A DNA stretch of 64,000 bases, taken from the NCBI GenBank assembly GCA_003290165.1, contig QNQO01000504.1, positions 558,001-622,000 of the forward strand. Reading direction: 5' to 3'. The DNA is from Berberis thunbergii (Eukaryota > Streptophyta > Magnoliopsida > Ranunculales > Berberidaceae). Every line of letters starts with the position of its first letter. Within the stretch, counting starts at the first letter, position 1. The notes beneath the pieces are model-generated. The model saw only the letters and a list, made by a program, of their open reading frames with translations, searched no databases and was not told the DNA's origin. Shown in pieces: positions 46,101 through 56,501 of this stretch. The position numbers and the translations under genes were made by a program.

Positions 46101-48728
46101 TGTTCACCATGTTTAGTAAATCAAGACAATGAGCATCTCACATATCATATGTTCACATATTTCAATTCATAAGGTTGTGTTCATTTTGATCTTGAACAAA
46201 TCCCAAATTCATGAGAGTTTTAGAGAACTCATCCATATCATTTTCATAAATGCGACCCCACATTTACTCCCATATGGGTGACACTTAGATTATTAATACC
46301 CTGTTGTATTCATTTCATTTCTCAAGAGATTAGTGTCATTAAGAATAAATAAATATCCACCCTGACCATCACAAGTAATATATATTTCTTATCATAGGAA
46401 TGAGTAAGTGTGTACACTCTATTATTTGAGTTTCACCTAACTAGTTTGCCTTTTTGAACCTAGACCTTGAAATTTCATTTGGCTAGGTTAGGTTTTTGCC
46501 AGGTATACTCTTCATTGGATTGGCTTTAAGTCCATTCCCCTCGATAATTTTAACACTTACTCTTTTGGTATACCCTTTGTAAGTTGATCTGCAATATTAT
46601 CCTTTATCTTCACATAGTCAATTAAAACATAATTTATGAAATAATCAATTAATGGCGTCAAACCTCATATTGAGAAACCAGACAAGTTCAAGGGTATGGA
46701 TTTCAAACAATGGCAACAGAAGATGTTCTATCTAACAGCCTTGAACATTGCTCATATTATCAAGGAAGATGTACCTGTCACTGAAGGAGATGATATTTTC
46801 ACAGATCAGTTTAATACAATTGATGCATGGAAACATAGTAAGTTTTTATGCAAGAACTATATCCTAAACAGTCTCGATGATATGTTGTATGATGTGTATA
46901 GATCATACAAAACATCAAAAGAACTTTGGGATTCTTTGGAGAATAAATATAAAATTGAATATGTTGGTTCAAAGAAGTTTATCATTGGGAAATTGTTGTG
47001 AACCAAGTCGAGGAACTCTAAATTATGATCCTAGAACTTGTTGCAGAGGGAATGGAATTGCCACACCAATTTGCAGTCGGGGCTGTCATTGAGAAATTGT
47101 CCCAATCTTAAAATGATTTCAAGATTCATCTCAAATATATGAAAACCAATATAACAATAAAGGATTTGATTCTCAAATTAAGGGTTCAAGAAGATCACCG
47201 CAAGAGTGAGGGAATGAACACTTCTGAGTTCGACGCCAAAGCCAATGTTGTTGAGGATGGAAACAAGTCCAAGCCTAAAAACAAAAGTCAAAAAAAGAAT
47301 AGCCACAAGTATGATAAAAAAAAACGTCCACACTCATGTACTTACTCCAAAAGGGAAGAATTTCAAACAATTTAAAGGTGTATGTTAGGTATGTGGAAAG
47401 CCTGGACACAAGGCACAAGACTGCCGCAACAAGAAGGAGAATCCTACTACAGATAATAAAATTGTGAAATCCACAAGTGGATATGTATTTACACTTGGTA
47501 GGGCAGCAGTGTCGTGGAAATCACAAAAACAAACGTGTATAGCATGCTCCACAATGCAATCTGAATTTATAGCCTTAGATCAAACTGCTGAAGAAGCAAA
47601 TTGGCTGAGAAATTTTTTAGAAGATATTCCGTTTTGGCCTCAACCTGTGACTGCATGGTAGCCATTGCGCGAGTGAAAAATAACATTAATTTTTTCTAGA
47701 GTTATTCATTCTTCTTCACTTCTGAGATAGATCACATTCGGTAAATTCGCTAGAGTCAATACTCTTGTTTTATGGTGTTGGTATTAGATAGTTGAATCAT
47801 CGTAGTCAGACGCCTAAAGAATTACAGTACCGAGTAGGAGCGAATTCTATCTATAGGAAATAGCGAATCCGCTAGCCTCTATCCACAAATCAAGACGTAC
47901 CAATTCCGCCAATTCAAGATAGTGATTTAACAAGCCTCAATCTGCAATACAAGTTAGTAGATTTATTTATTTAATTTGATTTTGTTGTAATCAATTTATA
48001 ATTCAAATAGCATTTGTACTATTACATTTATTTATTTCAAATAAATTTATACATTTATTTATTTCAAATAAATTTATACATTGTTATGATTTTTCTCAAA
48101 CATAATGAAGTAAGTTTCCCTCTTTTGAAATGCACACGTTTGATTTGTATGGCGGGGCGTGACATTACTAACCCCTTTTTAGTGTTTCTTCTTCACTTCA
48201 CTACTATGGTCCTGACCGTCAGTTCTTGATTAATTGTTGTTAGGTCGAAATGAATCCACTGTGGCAACAAAATAAGCTGAGAGAGTTCTGTAATGACAAA
48301 GGTATTACTGTGTCTGGCTACTCGCCTTTGGGTGCCAAGGGAACTCCTTGGGGAACCAATAGAGTTATGGACAATGAGGTGCTGAAACAGATTGCCGAGT
48401 CTAGAGGAAAGACTCATGCTCAGGTTCTAACCTTTTTTTTCTCCCTTTTTTCTTCTTCAAATTTCATAATCAAACAATTTCTCATTGGTTTATGTTATTG
48501 CAGGTTTGTTTAAGATGGGTATATGAGCAAGGTGTTTGTTTAGTGGTAAAGAGCTTTAATGAAGACAGGATGAAGGAGAATTTGGAAATATTTGATTGGG
48601 CATTGACTGAGGAAGACACCAAACAAATCAGCCAGATACCACAAAGTAGAGGATTAGATGGAGAAGTTTTTGTCTCCGCCGAAGGACCTTTCAAGTCAGT
48701 AGATGATCTATGGGATGAAAAGATGTAA
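43172..48728 (+). CDS. Aldo-keto reductase, AKR4 type, four exons
   Basis: Exons 43172..43482, 43680..43923, 48244..48423 and 48504..48728 join in frame (all introns GT-AG) to 319 residues, normal for the family. NADPH-dependent oxidoreductase acting on carbonyl substrates in the cytosol. The catalytic tetrad is visible: Asp49 and Tyr54 in HFDTAAVY, Lys84 in FITSKLWC, His117 in LYLVHWP. GVSNFS and [14 protein letters not shown] belong to the cofactor-binding side. The sequence resembles the plant group with chalcone-reductase, methylecgonone reductase and codeinone-reductase-like enzymes; the substrate cannot be told. Intron 2 is 4.3 kb because of inserted elements. No stop or frameshift is seen, so it is probably functional. 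A broken copy starts at 49555. Confidence 0.92.
43924..45437. other. First part of intron 2, old repeat-like sequence
   Basis: No supported gene. A poly-T run follows the donor (43960..43976). The stretch near 44230..45360 (GACGACGATTCGACGTGCAC; GGTTCGAAGCTACTCATGAG) has the look of a decayed LTR, but no edges can be found. Confidence 0.3.
45443..45945 (-). repeat. Left LTR, minus orientation
   Basis: On the minus strand it begins TGTTGGAGTTTGTATAGC and ends TTGTTCTCCAACA. Preceded on the minus strand by the purine-rich AATGTGGGGTAT (45946..45957). Matches the reverse complement of 47690..48102 at CACTATCTTGAATT, GGCGTCTGACTAC and CAACTATCTAATACC. Confidence 0.85.
45958..46645 (-). pseudogene. 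copia pol 3' end and 3' non-coding region, minus strand
   Basis: About 46620 to 46480 on the minus strand reads, with small frame changes, [20 protein letters not shown] and [14 protein letters not shown]. This resembles the C-terminal end of a copia RNase H (NIADPLTKGL). The rest up to the polypurine tract is the untranslated 3' region. Confidence 0.6.
46646..47460 (+). pseudogene. copia gag, plus strand
   Basis: [20 protein letters not shown], then [20 protein letters not shown] of the gag core (frame 46696..47001), a stop, then continuing [20 protein letters not shown], and the zinc knuckle [15 protein letters not shown] near 47395..47440 (first Cys read in a shifted frame). Two or more interruptions. 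Typical copia gag. Confidence 0.75.
47461..47685 (+). pseudogene. copia RNase H piece fused to gag by deletion
   Basis: [40 protein letters not shown]: the central RNase H with its STMQSEF glutamate. It follows the gag zinc knuckle directly, so protease, integrase and RT are deleted. The end reads QPVTA then AIARVKN after a short deletion and joins the LTR. Confidence 0.8.
47690..48102 (+). repeat. Right LTR, plus orientation, 5' truncated
   Basis: It ends ...TTTTTCTCAAACA at the TAATG duplication. It lacks the first 90 or so bases of the LTR. It contains a local duplication of ATTTATTTATTTCAAATAAATTTATAC (about 48026..48080). Confidence 0.8.
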
Positions 48729-49554
48729 TCATAAATAATAGCTAGACCAAACATTACTCAGCTCTGCATTCTCCCCTGCTATTATAAGCATTTATGAAGC
48801 TCGAAACAGTTCCGACTCCAGGTAAGTTTGTTTAGCTGATTGTGTGTTATCAGTGTGTATAACTATCAGATTGTGTATCAGTGTTTGTCTTACCACCATC
48901 TGATCAGTACTTCATTATAATGTATACAAAAGGATTACTTCTAGAATGTCTGCGGTTGTATATCTCATGATTAGGGGTGAGATAATTGGCGACCCTGGGT
49001 GTACTACAATAATTTTTACAAACCTTCTGAACCCTGATAAATAGTAGTTAGTAGGAGTATTTTGTGGGTATTTTTTCATCAAAGGTTACAGAAAATTTTG
49101 TGACATTCTCTAAAACAATTATTTTCAAAACCTCATAGTTGAGTAAATTTTGGGTGTCAGCCTGTTTTACCAACAGCCTTGGAACGCAGGTCTCGGTAAT
49201 GTAAAACGCAAATTTACCATATACTCTAAGGAACCTTTAATTTATTTATATTCTTTCCCAAAAGTTAAATGAATTTCAGAAATCTGATAAACAAGGCTCA
49301 ATGTGATTGAACATATCAATCAAATTTGATTGACTTTTCAGATAACACTTGACTTTTCAGATAACACCGTTGCATGCTTAAACTTTCAATCACACCATAC
49401 ATATTGAATGAGAACTACTACAAGAAAAAAATGGATAATAATTACTATAGTTTGATGGATCTATAATCTTACACAAACAGATAATGACTCTTGAAAAAGT
49501 ATTTACAAAGAGATATACTTGTGACAGACAATAGAATGTTTTATATATAGGAAG
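48729..49554. other. 3' flank of the aldo-keto reductase gene
   Basis: No gene is seen. AATAATAGC/ATTATAAGC stretches after the stop may serve polyadenylation. A short direct repeat GACTTTTCAGATAACAC occurs at 49331 and 49350. Confidence 0.4.
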
Positions 49555-49703
49555 ATGAAGAAGAAGCTAATACAGGTGTAACAGTCTAAACAAGAGCTCA
49601 GAGAGAAAAAGCCGTTGTACCAGAGGTAACATTGAACTCTGGTCAACAAATGGCTCTTGTAGGCTTTGGAACAGCAGTGTATCCAATTTGAAGAATCAGA
49701 CAC
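49555..49703 (+). pseudogene. Second aldo-keto reductase copy, cut by a retrotransposon
   Basis: VVPEVTLNSGQQMALVGFGT AVYP corresponds to residues 4 to 26 of the intact enzyme upstream, and the preceding 50 bases match its 5' leader. The ATG is replaced by AAA, and an in-frame stop (TGA) follows VYPI. Homology continues EESDT and ends exactly at 49703, where the Tat LTR begins. Evidence of a tandem gene duplication later destroyed. Confidence 0.85.
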
Positions 49704-50344
49704 TGATGCAGTCGTTTTCGCTTCCTTGACTTTCACCAGTAATGTATAAGGAATACACGTGAGTCACAGACCAATATTGTGGTGGCCAATGACACTTCAA
49801 TGCTAAAGTCAAACAGGGATCTAAGGAAGGTGTAATGTTGTAAATAGGAAATTTGTAGTGTCATTTAGCTTACCAATTTCATGTCTTATTTATAGTGCTG
49901 GAGTTCTGGTTCGACCAGGCCATCGATGGCATAGTTTAAGGAAGAAGATCTTCGTGGAGATTCTTCTCTAATTAGAAGTCGTGTTGTGGAAGGGAGTTTC
50001 TCTGTTAGCCTCGTGCTCTTAGATATGCGGGATATAATTCTCGTTCCGAGATTAGTCCGTAGATAGAAGTCTTCATGTTCGACAAATAGAGCTGTTGTAA
50101 TTGTACGTCCAAAGCTCATCCTCGAGATACTTGCCTTAGCAAGGCTTACGGGTATTGAGGATGACTGTGAGACATGTGGGCTTAGCGGGCTGTAAGAATC
50201 CGGGTCCGTTTGGCGGACTGCATTGGGCATGCTTAGAACCGCTTGGGCCAGATCAGTGTTGGGCTGACGCTGAGGCCAATCAATCTTCAAGATCATCATG
50301 ACACTTGTACAACGCATAAGAGGGACCATTTTGGTGTATCATCA
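49704..50344 (-). repeat. 3' LTR of the Tat-type element (641 bp)
   Basis: Minus-strand edges TGATGATACACC (start, 50344) and CGACTGCATCA (end, 49704) give a TGATG...CATCA pair. The outer edge is fixed independently by the point where aldo-keto reductase homology stops. CACTATAAATAAGAC near 49900 on the minus strand is a good TATA box. The minus-strand tract CGAGGGGAGTAGC (50345..50357) is the polypurine tract. Confidence 0.8.
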
Positions 50345-50589
50345 GCTACTCCCCTCGAGTAAGTGGGGCATTTAGTTGGTCCACTGACTCTCTAAAAAGC
50401 AACTATACTGTCGTGATGATTAAACCCGAAGTGTTGTCTCGAGCGGCATGTAGCATTAATGAATATACGACTGCTTAAGGAGAAAAAGTACAATTTGTTT
50501 TCTCTATAAATATTTGCCGTTTCGAGGAAGATTTCTCTTGTTTTCATCTATGTTGTTTCTTCAAGCGATCATGTTGCTGTAAAGTTCGA

Positions 50590-52240
50590 TTCATTCTTTC
50601 TATTGATGATAGATAATGTTGAACTAACTTCCAATAATTTGATGTCTTTTACTTGCCTCAAGCTTTTTGAGGATAGCCTGGTTGACAAAACTGAGTTATT
50701 CAGGTTTCAAAATTTGTACTGTATTCCAGAGGATATGGAAATCATTCTCGAGTTCGGAGATAGGGCTCCAACTTCACCTCCTCAGGGTATATAAGGTTGC
50801 ACTGGGGCATGTTTGAATCGGGGGCTCCAATTCCCAATGTCTTTATTTGATTGTGATCCTTCTTAGGGCACACGATGTTGGCCTTCGTTTGACCTCGACG
50901 GTAATTCATCATATGACCGCCACTCGGTTGGATTCTAAGGGTCTTTGCATACTGAATAGCCCTGTTATTTTGTGTCCAATAGCGGATGACATTGAGCATG
51001 GGAGAGGTATTGGTTTCTTGCTTCAGTGAATTCTTCGTACTTCAGGCTTGTTGGTCGTCGAGTCCCTAGATGCTTCCAATTTGACCTTCGAAAGTTTCTT
51101 TGTTGCTGGCTTATTCTTCCGTACCCAGGCGTGACACTAATTTGATGTCATTTCTTTTCTCAGGGAATTTTGTTGTTCCGACTCTCACTGAGGAGCAAAG
51201 ACGGATAGAAAGGGAGTTTATCAGACTCCCATTAAAGTCTGTAAAGGAGGTCATAATGCCAGGTAATATTGTGTGGAACGAGTTGTTACGGTGTTCTCAT
51301 GACATTCTTGCTGCGCTGGGTTTGTCGACTGAAGGGGTTGTTGGTCATCGGTTGAAAAAAAGGAGCCTGATCATGCCTAGCCCAACTAGGTTAGCAGAAT
51401 TGGAGCCTCTTGTTGTTATTCCAAAAAGGAGGCAGTCCTCTGATCGTAAAGTTTCTACTTCTGGGCTATTGGCTCAAGCGACAATTTCAGGAGATCTTCG
51501 TCTCTTGTTTGATGTTGTTATCCCCTTGTTGACTTGGAGGGGAGCACATTGGATCACGTGTTGACGTCTCGGGTCACCATGGGTTCGAGGCGGAGGTTTA
51601 CACTCTTGAGTCACTTGGTTACGTTGTGCTGCATCTTGAAGCTTGCGAGTGAGTCCTTGTTTTGGAGAAGGCTTTCCCAGACCTGCGGGTGTCATATTCG
51701 GATGCTCTCTACCAGGTGTCATATTTGGGAGCTGCGCAAGCAGCAGTGTCTGCCTCCGAAGTAGAATTGGTGGATATAAGGTCTCAACTGAGGTCGACCG
51801 AATCTGATTTGGCTTTAACACGTGCCGAACTATGACAGACTCAGGCCGAGTTGGAACACCTTGATGTTGTTGTGGATAAGTGGTCTATGATCTACAGGCC
51901 CAAGTTGTTGAAAGAAAGTGAGCAGAGATAGAATGGGCCATCGCACGACGACAGGTGGAGTCTGAAGTCACTGAGGGGCTTCGCCGTTTCGCGAATAGGA
52001 ACGCTTGCTATTGGAAGAGCGTTCGCACTATGCTGCCTTAGTAGGCACAGTGGATTTTGACCTTTTGGGATGGAGGTCGTTAATCTCATCGGAGGTCATT
52101 CAGCAGATTAGAGCTTTTGGAGTTTATCAAAGAAAAGTATCCCGACATCGACCATGACTTTGCCCGTTATAGGAGGGTTGCTTTCGAAACCATCACTCGA
52201 GAAGAAGGTTTGGTTCCATAGAACAAGCAGCTGAGGAAAT
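50590..52240 (+). pseudogene. Antisense extra ORF of the Tat element (PF04195-like, coiled coil)
   Basis: Opposite in strand to integrase. Plus-strand pieces: 50603..50794, a decayed GMFESGAPIPNVFI / HDVGLRLTSTVIHH region near 50810..50915 recalling PF04195, a 154-codon frame 51100..51564 (PTLTEEQRRIEREFIRLPLK), and 51690..51840 with GAAQAAVSASEVELVDIRSQ and LRSTESDLALTRAEL, a coiled coil. Several stops. Antisense ORFs with such domains are known in Tat elements (gene 23 of Grande). Function unknown; this copy is dead. Confidence 0.5.
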
Positions 52241-52529
52241 TGTTTCCCTTCTTCCTTTTTTAAAATAGTTGTAACATCCTTCCCGGGACAAACCAAATTT
52301 TAATGAAAGCATTGTTTTGTCTTATCTTGTACTGTCATGTTTTTTAGAAGTTTCGCAGACCCTGGAATTAACACTATTGGGCCCAGCTGTTGGTATAACG
52401 CCCGCTTTTGTCAGTTGAGTTGTATCGAAACTGATTGCTTTTGGCTGTTGTTGTCTATAGGCGAGTCGTTGTTGTCCACATATTGCAGATTGTGAGCTGG
52501 GATGCTCCAAAAACTGTTATTTTTCGGTG
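52241..52529. other. Spacer between antisense ORF and tandem array
   Basis: No frame. A degenerate first unit of the array (GGCGAGTCGTTGTTGTCC) is visible at 52460. Confidence 0.4.
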
Positions 52530-55110
52530 AGCGTTGATCGCTTGGCGGGTCATCGTCGTCGTGCGTAAGAGTGCCGATGAGACATTGACTTTATCAGCCG
52601 TCATCGTCCGCACGTAGCAGACTAGGCGTTGGGCACCAAAAGCCATCGTCATCAGTCGCGAACTGACTAATCTTACCTGGTATTTTTGGTGATCATTGCC
52701 TGTTAGAGAGCAATGATCCCTTGGCGAGTCGTTGTCATCAAGCGTGTGAGCGCTGACTAGATTCCCACTTCCTCGACCATCATTGCCCGCGTGCAGCGGA
52801 ATAGGTAATGGGCACCAGAAGCCGTCGTCATCAGTCACGAACTGACTAAGCTTGCAAGATAAGTTCGCGATTGTTATTTGTTAGAGAGCAATAATCCCTT
52901 GGCGAGTCATCATAATCATGCATGTGAGTGCTGACTAGACTCCCACTTTCTCAGCTACCATCACCCGCGCACATCGAACTAGGCATTGGGTACCAGTAGC
53001 CGTCGTCATCAATCGCGAACTGACAAAGCTTACCTAGTAAGTTCAGCAATCATTGTCTGTTAGAGAGCAATGATCCTTTGGTGAGTCATCATCATCAGGC
53101 GCGTGAGCACTGATTAGACTCCCACTTCCTCGATCGTCGTAGTTCGCGCGCAGCGAACTAGACATGGAGAATAAGAAGTCATCATCATCAGTCGCGAATT
53201 GACTAAGCTTACCTGGTAAGTTCGACAATCATAGTTTGTTAGAAAGCAATGATCCTTTGGCGAGTCGTCGTCATCAGGCGTGTGAGTGCTGGCTAGACTC
53301 CCACTTCCTCGACCGTCGTCGATGCACATAGTGGACTAGGTGTTGGGCACCAAAAGCCATCGTCATTAGTTGCAAACTGACTAAGCTACCTGATAAGTTC
53401 GGAGATCATTGTCTATTAAAGAGAAATGATCCCTTGGGAAGTCATTGTCATCAGGCGTGTGAACGTTGACTAGACTCCCACTTCTTTGGTCGTCATCGCC
53501 TGCAAGCAGCGAACTAGACGTTGGGCACTAAAAGCAATTGTCATCAGTCGCGAACTGACTAAGCTTACCTGATAAGTTCGACAATCATTTTCTGCTAGAG
53601 AGCAATGATCCATTGGCGATTTGTCATCATCAGGCGTGTGAGCATTGACTAGACACCCACTTCCCTGGTCGTCACTGCTCGCGCTTAAAGGACTAGGCGT
53701 TGGGCACCAGAAGTCATCATCATTAGTCGCGATCTAACTAAGCTTAAGTTCGACGATTATTGTGTACTAGAGAGCAATGATCCCTTGGCGAGTCATCGTC
53801 ATCAGGTGTGTGAGAACTGATTAGACTCCCACTTCCTCGACCATCATTGCCCGTGCGTAGCTGATTAGGCGTTGGGCACAAAAGTCGTCTTTATCAGTCG
53901 TGAACTGACTAAGCTTACCTAGTAAGTTCGGTGATCATTGTCTATAAGAGAGCAATAATCCTTTGGCGAGTCATCATCATCAGGCATGTGAGCATTGACT
54001 AGACTCCCACATCTTCGGTTGTCATCGCCCGTGTGCAGCAGACTAGGTGTTGGGCACCAGAAGCCGTCGTCAACATACTAAGCTTACCTGGTAAGTTCGA
54101 CGATCATTGTCTGTTAGAGAGCAATGATCCCTTGATGAGTCATCGTCATCAGGCGCGTGAGCACTGATTAAACTCCCACTTTCTCGGCCATCATCTCCCA
54201 CACACAGTGAACTAGGTGTTGGGCACAAAATTCGTCGTCATCGATCACGAACTGATTAAGCTTACCTAGTAAGTTTGGCGATCATTGTCTGTAAAAGAGC
54301 AATGATCCCTTGGCAAGTCATTTTCATCAGGCGTGTGAGTGCCGACTAGACTCCCACTTCCTCGGCCGTCGTCGTCGTCCGCCCACAATTGACTAGGTAT
54401 TGGGCACTAGAAGCCGTTGACATCAGTCGCAAATTGACTAAGCTTACTTGGTAAGTTCGGCGATCATTGTCTGTTATAGAGCATTGATTCCTTGGTTAGT
54501 CATCAGGCGTGTGAGCACTGATTAGACTCCCACTTCCTCAGCCATCATCGCTCGTTCATAGCTGAGTAGACGTTGGGCATAGAAGTCATCATCATCAATC
54601 GCGAACTGACTAAGCTTACCTGGTAAGTTTGGCGATCATTGGTTGTTAGAGAGCAATTATCCATTGGTGAGTCGTCGTTGTTAGGCATGTGAGTGTTGAC
54701 TAGACTCCCACTTCTTCAGCCGTTGTCATCCGCCCGCAGCAGACTAGGTGTTGGGCACCAAAAGTCGTCGACATTAGTCGTGAACTGACTAAGTTTACCT
54801 GGTAAGTTCGGCGATCATTGTCTGTTTAGAGAGCAATGCCCCTTGGCGAGTTGTCGTAATCAGGCGTGTGAGCGCTGACTAGACTCCCACTTCCTCAGTC
54901 GCCATTGCCCGCGCACAGCGAACTAGGCGTTGGGTACCAGAGCCGTCATCATCAGTCGTGAACTGAATAAGCTTACCTAATAAGTTCGGTGATCATTGTC
55001 TGTTAGAGAGCAATGATCCCTTGGTGTGTCGTCGTCATCAGGCATGTGAGCGCTGACTAAACTCCAACTTCCTCGACTGTTGTTTCCCGCACGCAGCTAA
55101 CTAGACGTTG
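52530..55110. repeat. 177-bp tandem array, fifteen units
   Basis: Units restart with AATGATCCCTTGGCGAGTCR (about 52535, 52710, 52893, 53070, 53248, 53427, 53604, 53777, 53953, 54122, 54300, 54483, 54655, 54834, 55012), mean spacing 177 bp. Each contains GACTAGACTCCCACTTCCTC, GGCGTTGGGCACCAGAAG, CGAACTGACTAAGCTTACCT and TTCGGCGATCATTG. Units differ at 10 to 20% of sites. GC content is higher than the flanks. It lies in the 3' untranslated region of the Tat element. Confidence 0.9.
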
Positions 55111-55139
55111 GGTGTAATATTCGAGTCTGGTCATAGCGG

Positions 55140-56154
55140 GGATGATCGGAGGTCAAGTTTGTCGTAATGGACAGTGGTGGAAGTTTAGTAAATGCAAATA
55201 TTTTTATTGATAATTTTTTTGAGAAGCTCTACATTCCATGGTCATTTAAGACCGTTGTCGTTTACGTCTTCCAACCAGTACGTCCCTCACCTATTTACCT
55301 TGGTTACTCTATAGGGTCCTTCCAAGTTCAGGTTCCACTTTCCCGCACTAGCTTCTTTGGTGTTTTGTTGGGTCTTCCTGAGTAGCCAGTCTCCCACCTT
55401 GAATTCGCGTGGCTTGACCTTCTTGTTGTAGTATGGTGTTATTCATTGCTGGTAGGCAGCTATCTTGGTGGAGGCTAGATCACATTTTTCTTTGAGGAGG
55501 TCTAGTCCAAAACGCAAGGCTTCGTCGTTACCGTCTGGCTTGAACTCTTCCGTTCGGAAGGTTGGCACTACGGGTTCTACCAGAACCATGTATTCTGACC
55601 CATATGCCAGGGCGAAGGGTGTTTCTCCGGTAAGGATTCTTTTAGGTTTTCGAAATGCCCAGAGTATTCCCCGGTAGCTTTAGAACCCATTTCTCTTTGC
55701 TCGCATCAAGCTTCCTTTTGATCGTCTCTAGAATTGTTCGGTTGGTAACCTTCATTTGGTCGTTGGCTTGTTGGTGCGAGGAGAAATGGTGATTGATGCT
55801 CAAACTTCTGCGCAATTTTCTAACCTTGATACCCTCGAACTGAGTTTTGTTGTCACTGGCTAATACTCTGGAAAGGCCAAATTTGCAGACGATGGTTGCC
55901 CATATGAATGTTTTTATGGTGCTCGGCTTCGACCCACTTGGTGAAGTAGTCAACAGCCACAAGAAAGAACCTTTTACCGACTGAAGCTGGGAGCGGTCCG
56001 ATGATGTCCATCCCCCACTATGCAAATGGCCACAGCCTTGCCACCGGTGTCAATGGCTGGGCAGGCATGTGTGTGTATGGTGCAAACCTCTGACATTTTT
56101 CGCACTTGCAAAAATTATCTTTGGTGTCTTGTTGAACTATTGGCTAATAGTATT
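55140..56154 (-). pseudogene. Tat-type gypsy integrase, C-terminal two thirds
   Basis: The minus strand reads DNFCKCEKCQRFAP (zinc-binding Cys pair), GMDIIGPLPASVGKR (first Asp), VLASDNKTQFEGIKVRKL (second Asp), and HFSSHQQANDQMKVTNRTIL, where the third catalytic residue (QANGQVE in family members) reads Lys. Then come LAYGSEYMVLVEPVVPTFRT and YYNKKVKPREFKVGDW (GPY/F module). Stops at several points. An integrase would insert cDNA; this one is inactive. Confidence 0.85.
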
Positions 56155-56501
56155 TGATGATACACCAAAATGGTCCCAACGTTGCGCCGTACATGTGTCT
56201 TGATGATCTCGAGGAAAAATATGACCAAGCATCAGCCCAACACTGATTTGGCCCACGCGGTTTTAAGCCGGCCAAACGAACCCTAATTCTTACAGTTTGC
56301 TATGCCCACGTGTCTCACAACTATCCTCAATACCCGCAAGCCTTGTTAAGGCAAGTATCTCGATGATCAGCTTCGGACAGGCAATTACAACAGCTTTTTG
56401 CTTCCTACTAGGAAGCAAATTCTAGAGTATATGTCACATAAGGAGACTTTTACTTATAGACCACTCTCGAAATGAGAATTATCTCCCGCATATCTAGGAG
56501 C
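56155..56501 (+). repeat. Same-family Tat LTR in opposite orientation, truncated
   Basis: Starts TGATGATACACCAAAATGGT, the LTR start, on the plus strand, inside the integrase zinc-binding region, and aligns with the reverse complement of 50344 to about 49980 (GGGCTGATGCT, TGTGAGACACGTGGG, TATTGAGGATAG). It is cut at 56501 by the CACTA element. It is either a nested solo/5' LTR or part of an inverted structure. Confidence 0.8.

Larger units (their letters stand above)
45438..48107. mobile_element. copia-type retroelement with inverted LTRs, in intron 2
   Basis: TAATG at 45438..45442 and 48103..48107 flanks one insertion of 2,660 bp. The left LTR (45443..45945) is in minus orientation, followed by a minus-strand polypurine tract and pol 3' end. 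Then plus-strand gag (from about 46650), zinc knuckle, RNase H piece and a plus-oriented LTR (about 47690..48102) follow. So two 3' halves point outward and no 5' LTR or primer site exists. It cannot have been made by the normal replication route. No reverse transcriptase or integrase is present. Confidence 0.85.
49704..56154 (-). mobile_element. Tat-type Ty3/gypsy element, 3' part
   Basis: Minus strand, from right: integrase (56154 to 55140), a 2.6-kb tandem-repeat array, an antisense ORF, polypurine tract, 3' LTR (49704..50344). The order integrase, long repetitive 3' region with an antisense extra ORF, LTR is known for Tat elements such as Grande. gag, protease and RT are missing because the element is cut at 56154 by another LTR. 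GACAC (49699..49703) is the likely left target duplication. Confidence 0.8.

Noticed and set aside
50603..51564. Possible host gene on the plus strand between the reductase copy and the array
   Set aside because: Placed between integrase and 3' LTR of one Tat element, decayed, with PF04195-like and coiled-coil features; better explained as the element's antisense ORF.
52455..53329. Asp-rich minus-strand frames with DDDDSPKDHCSL repeats
   Set aside because: Translation of the 177-bp array; the frame is broken between units, so no repeat protein is coded.
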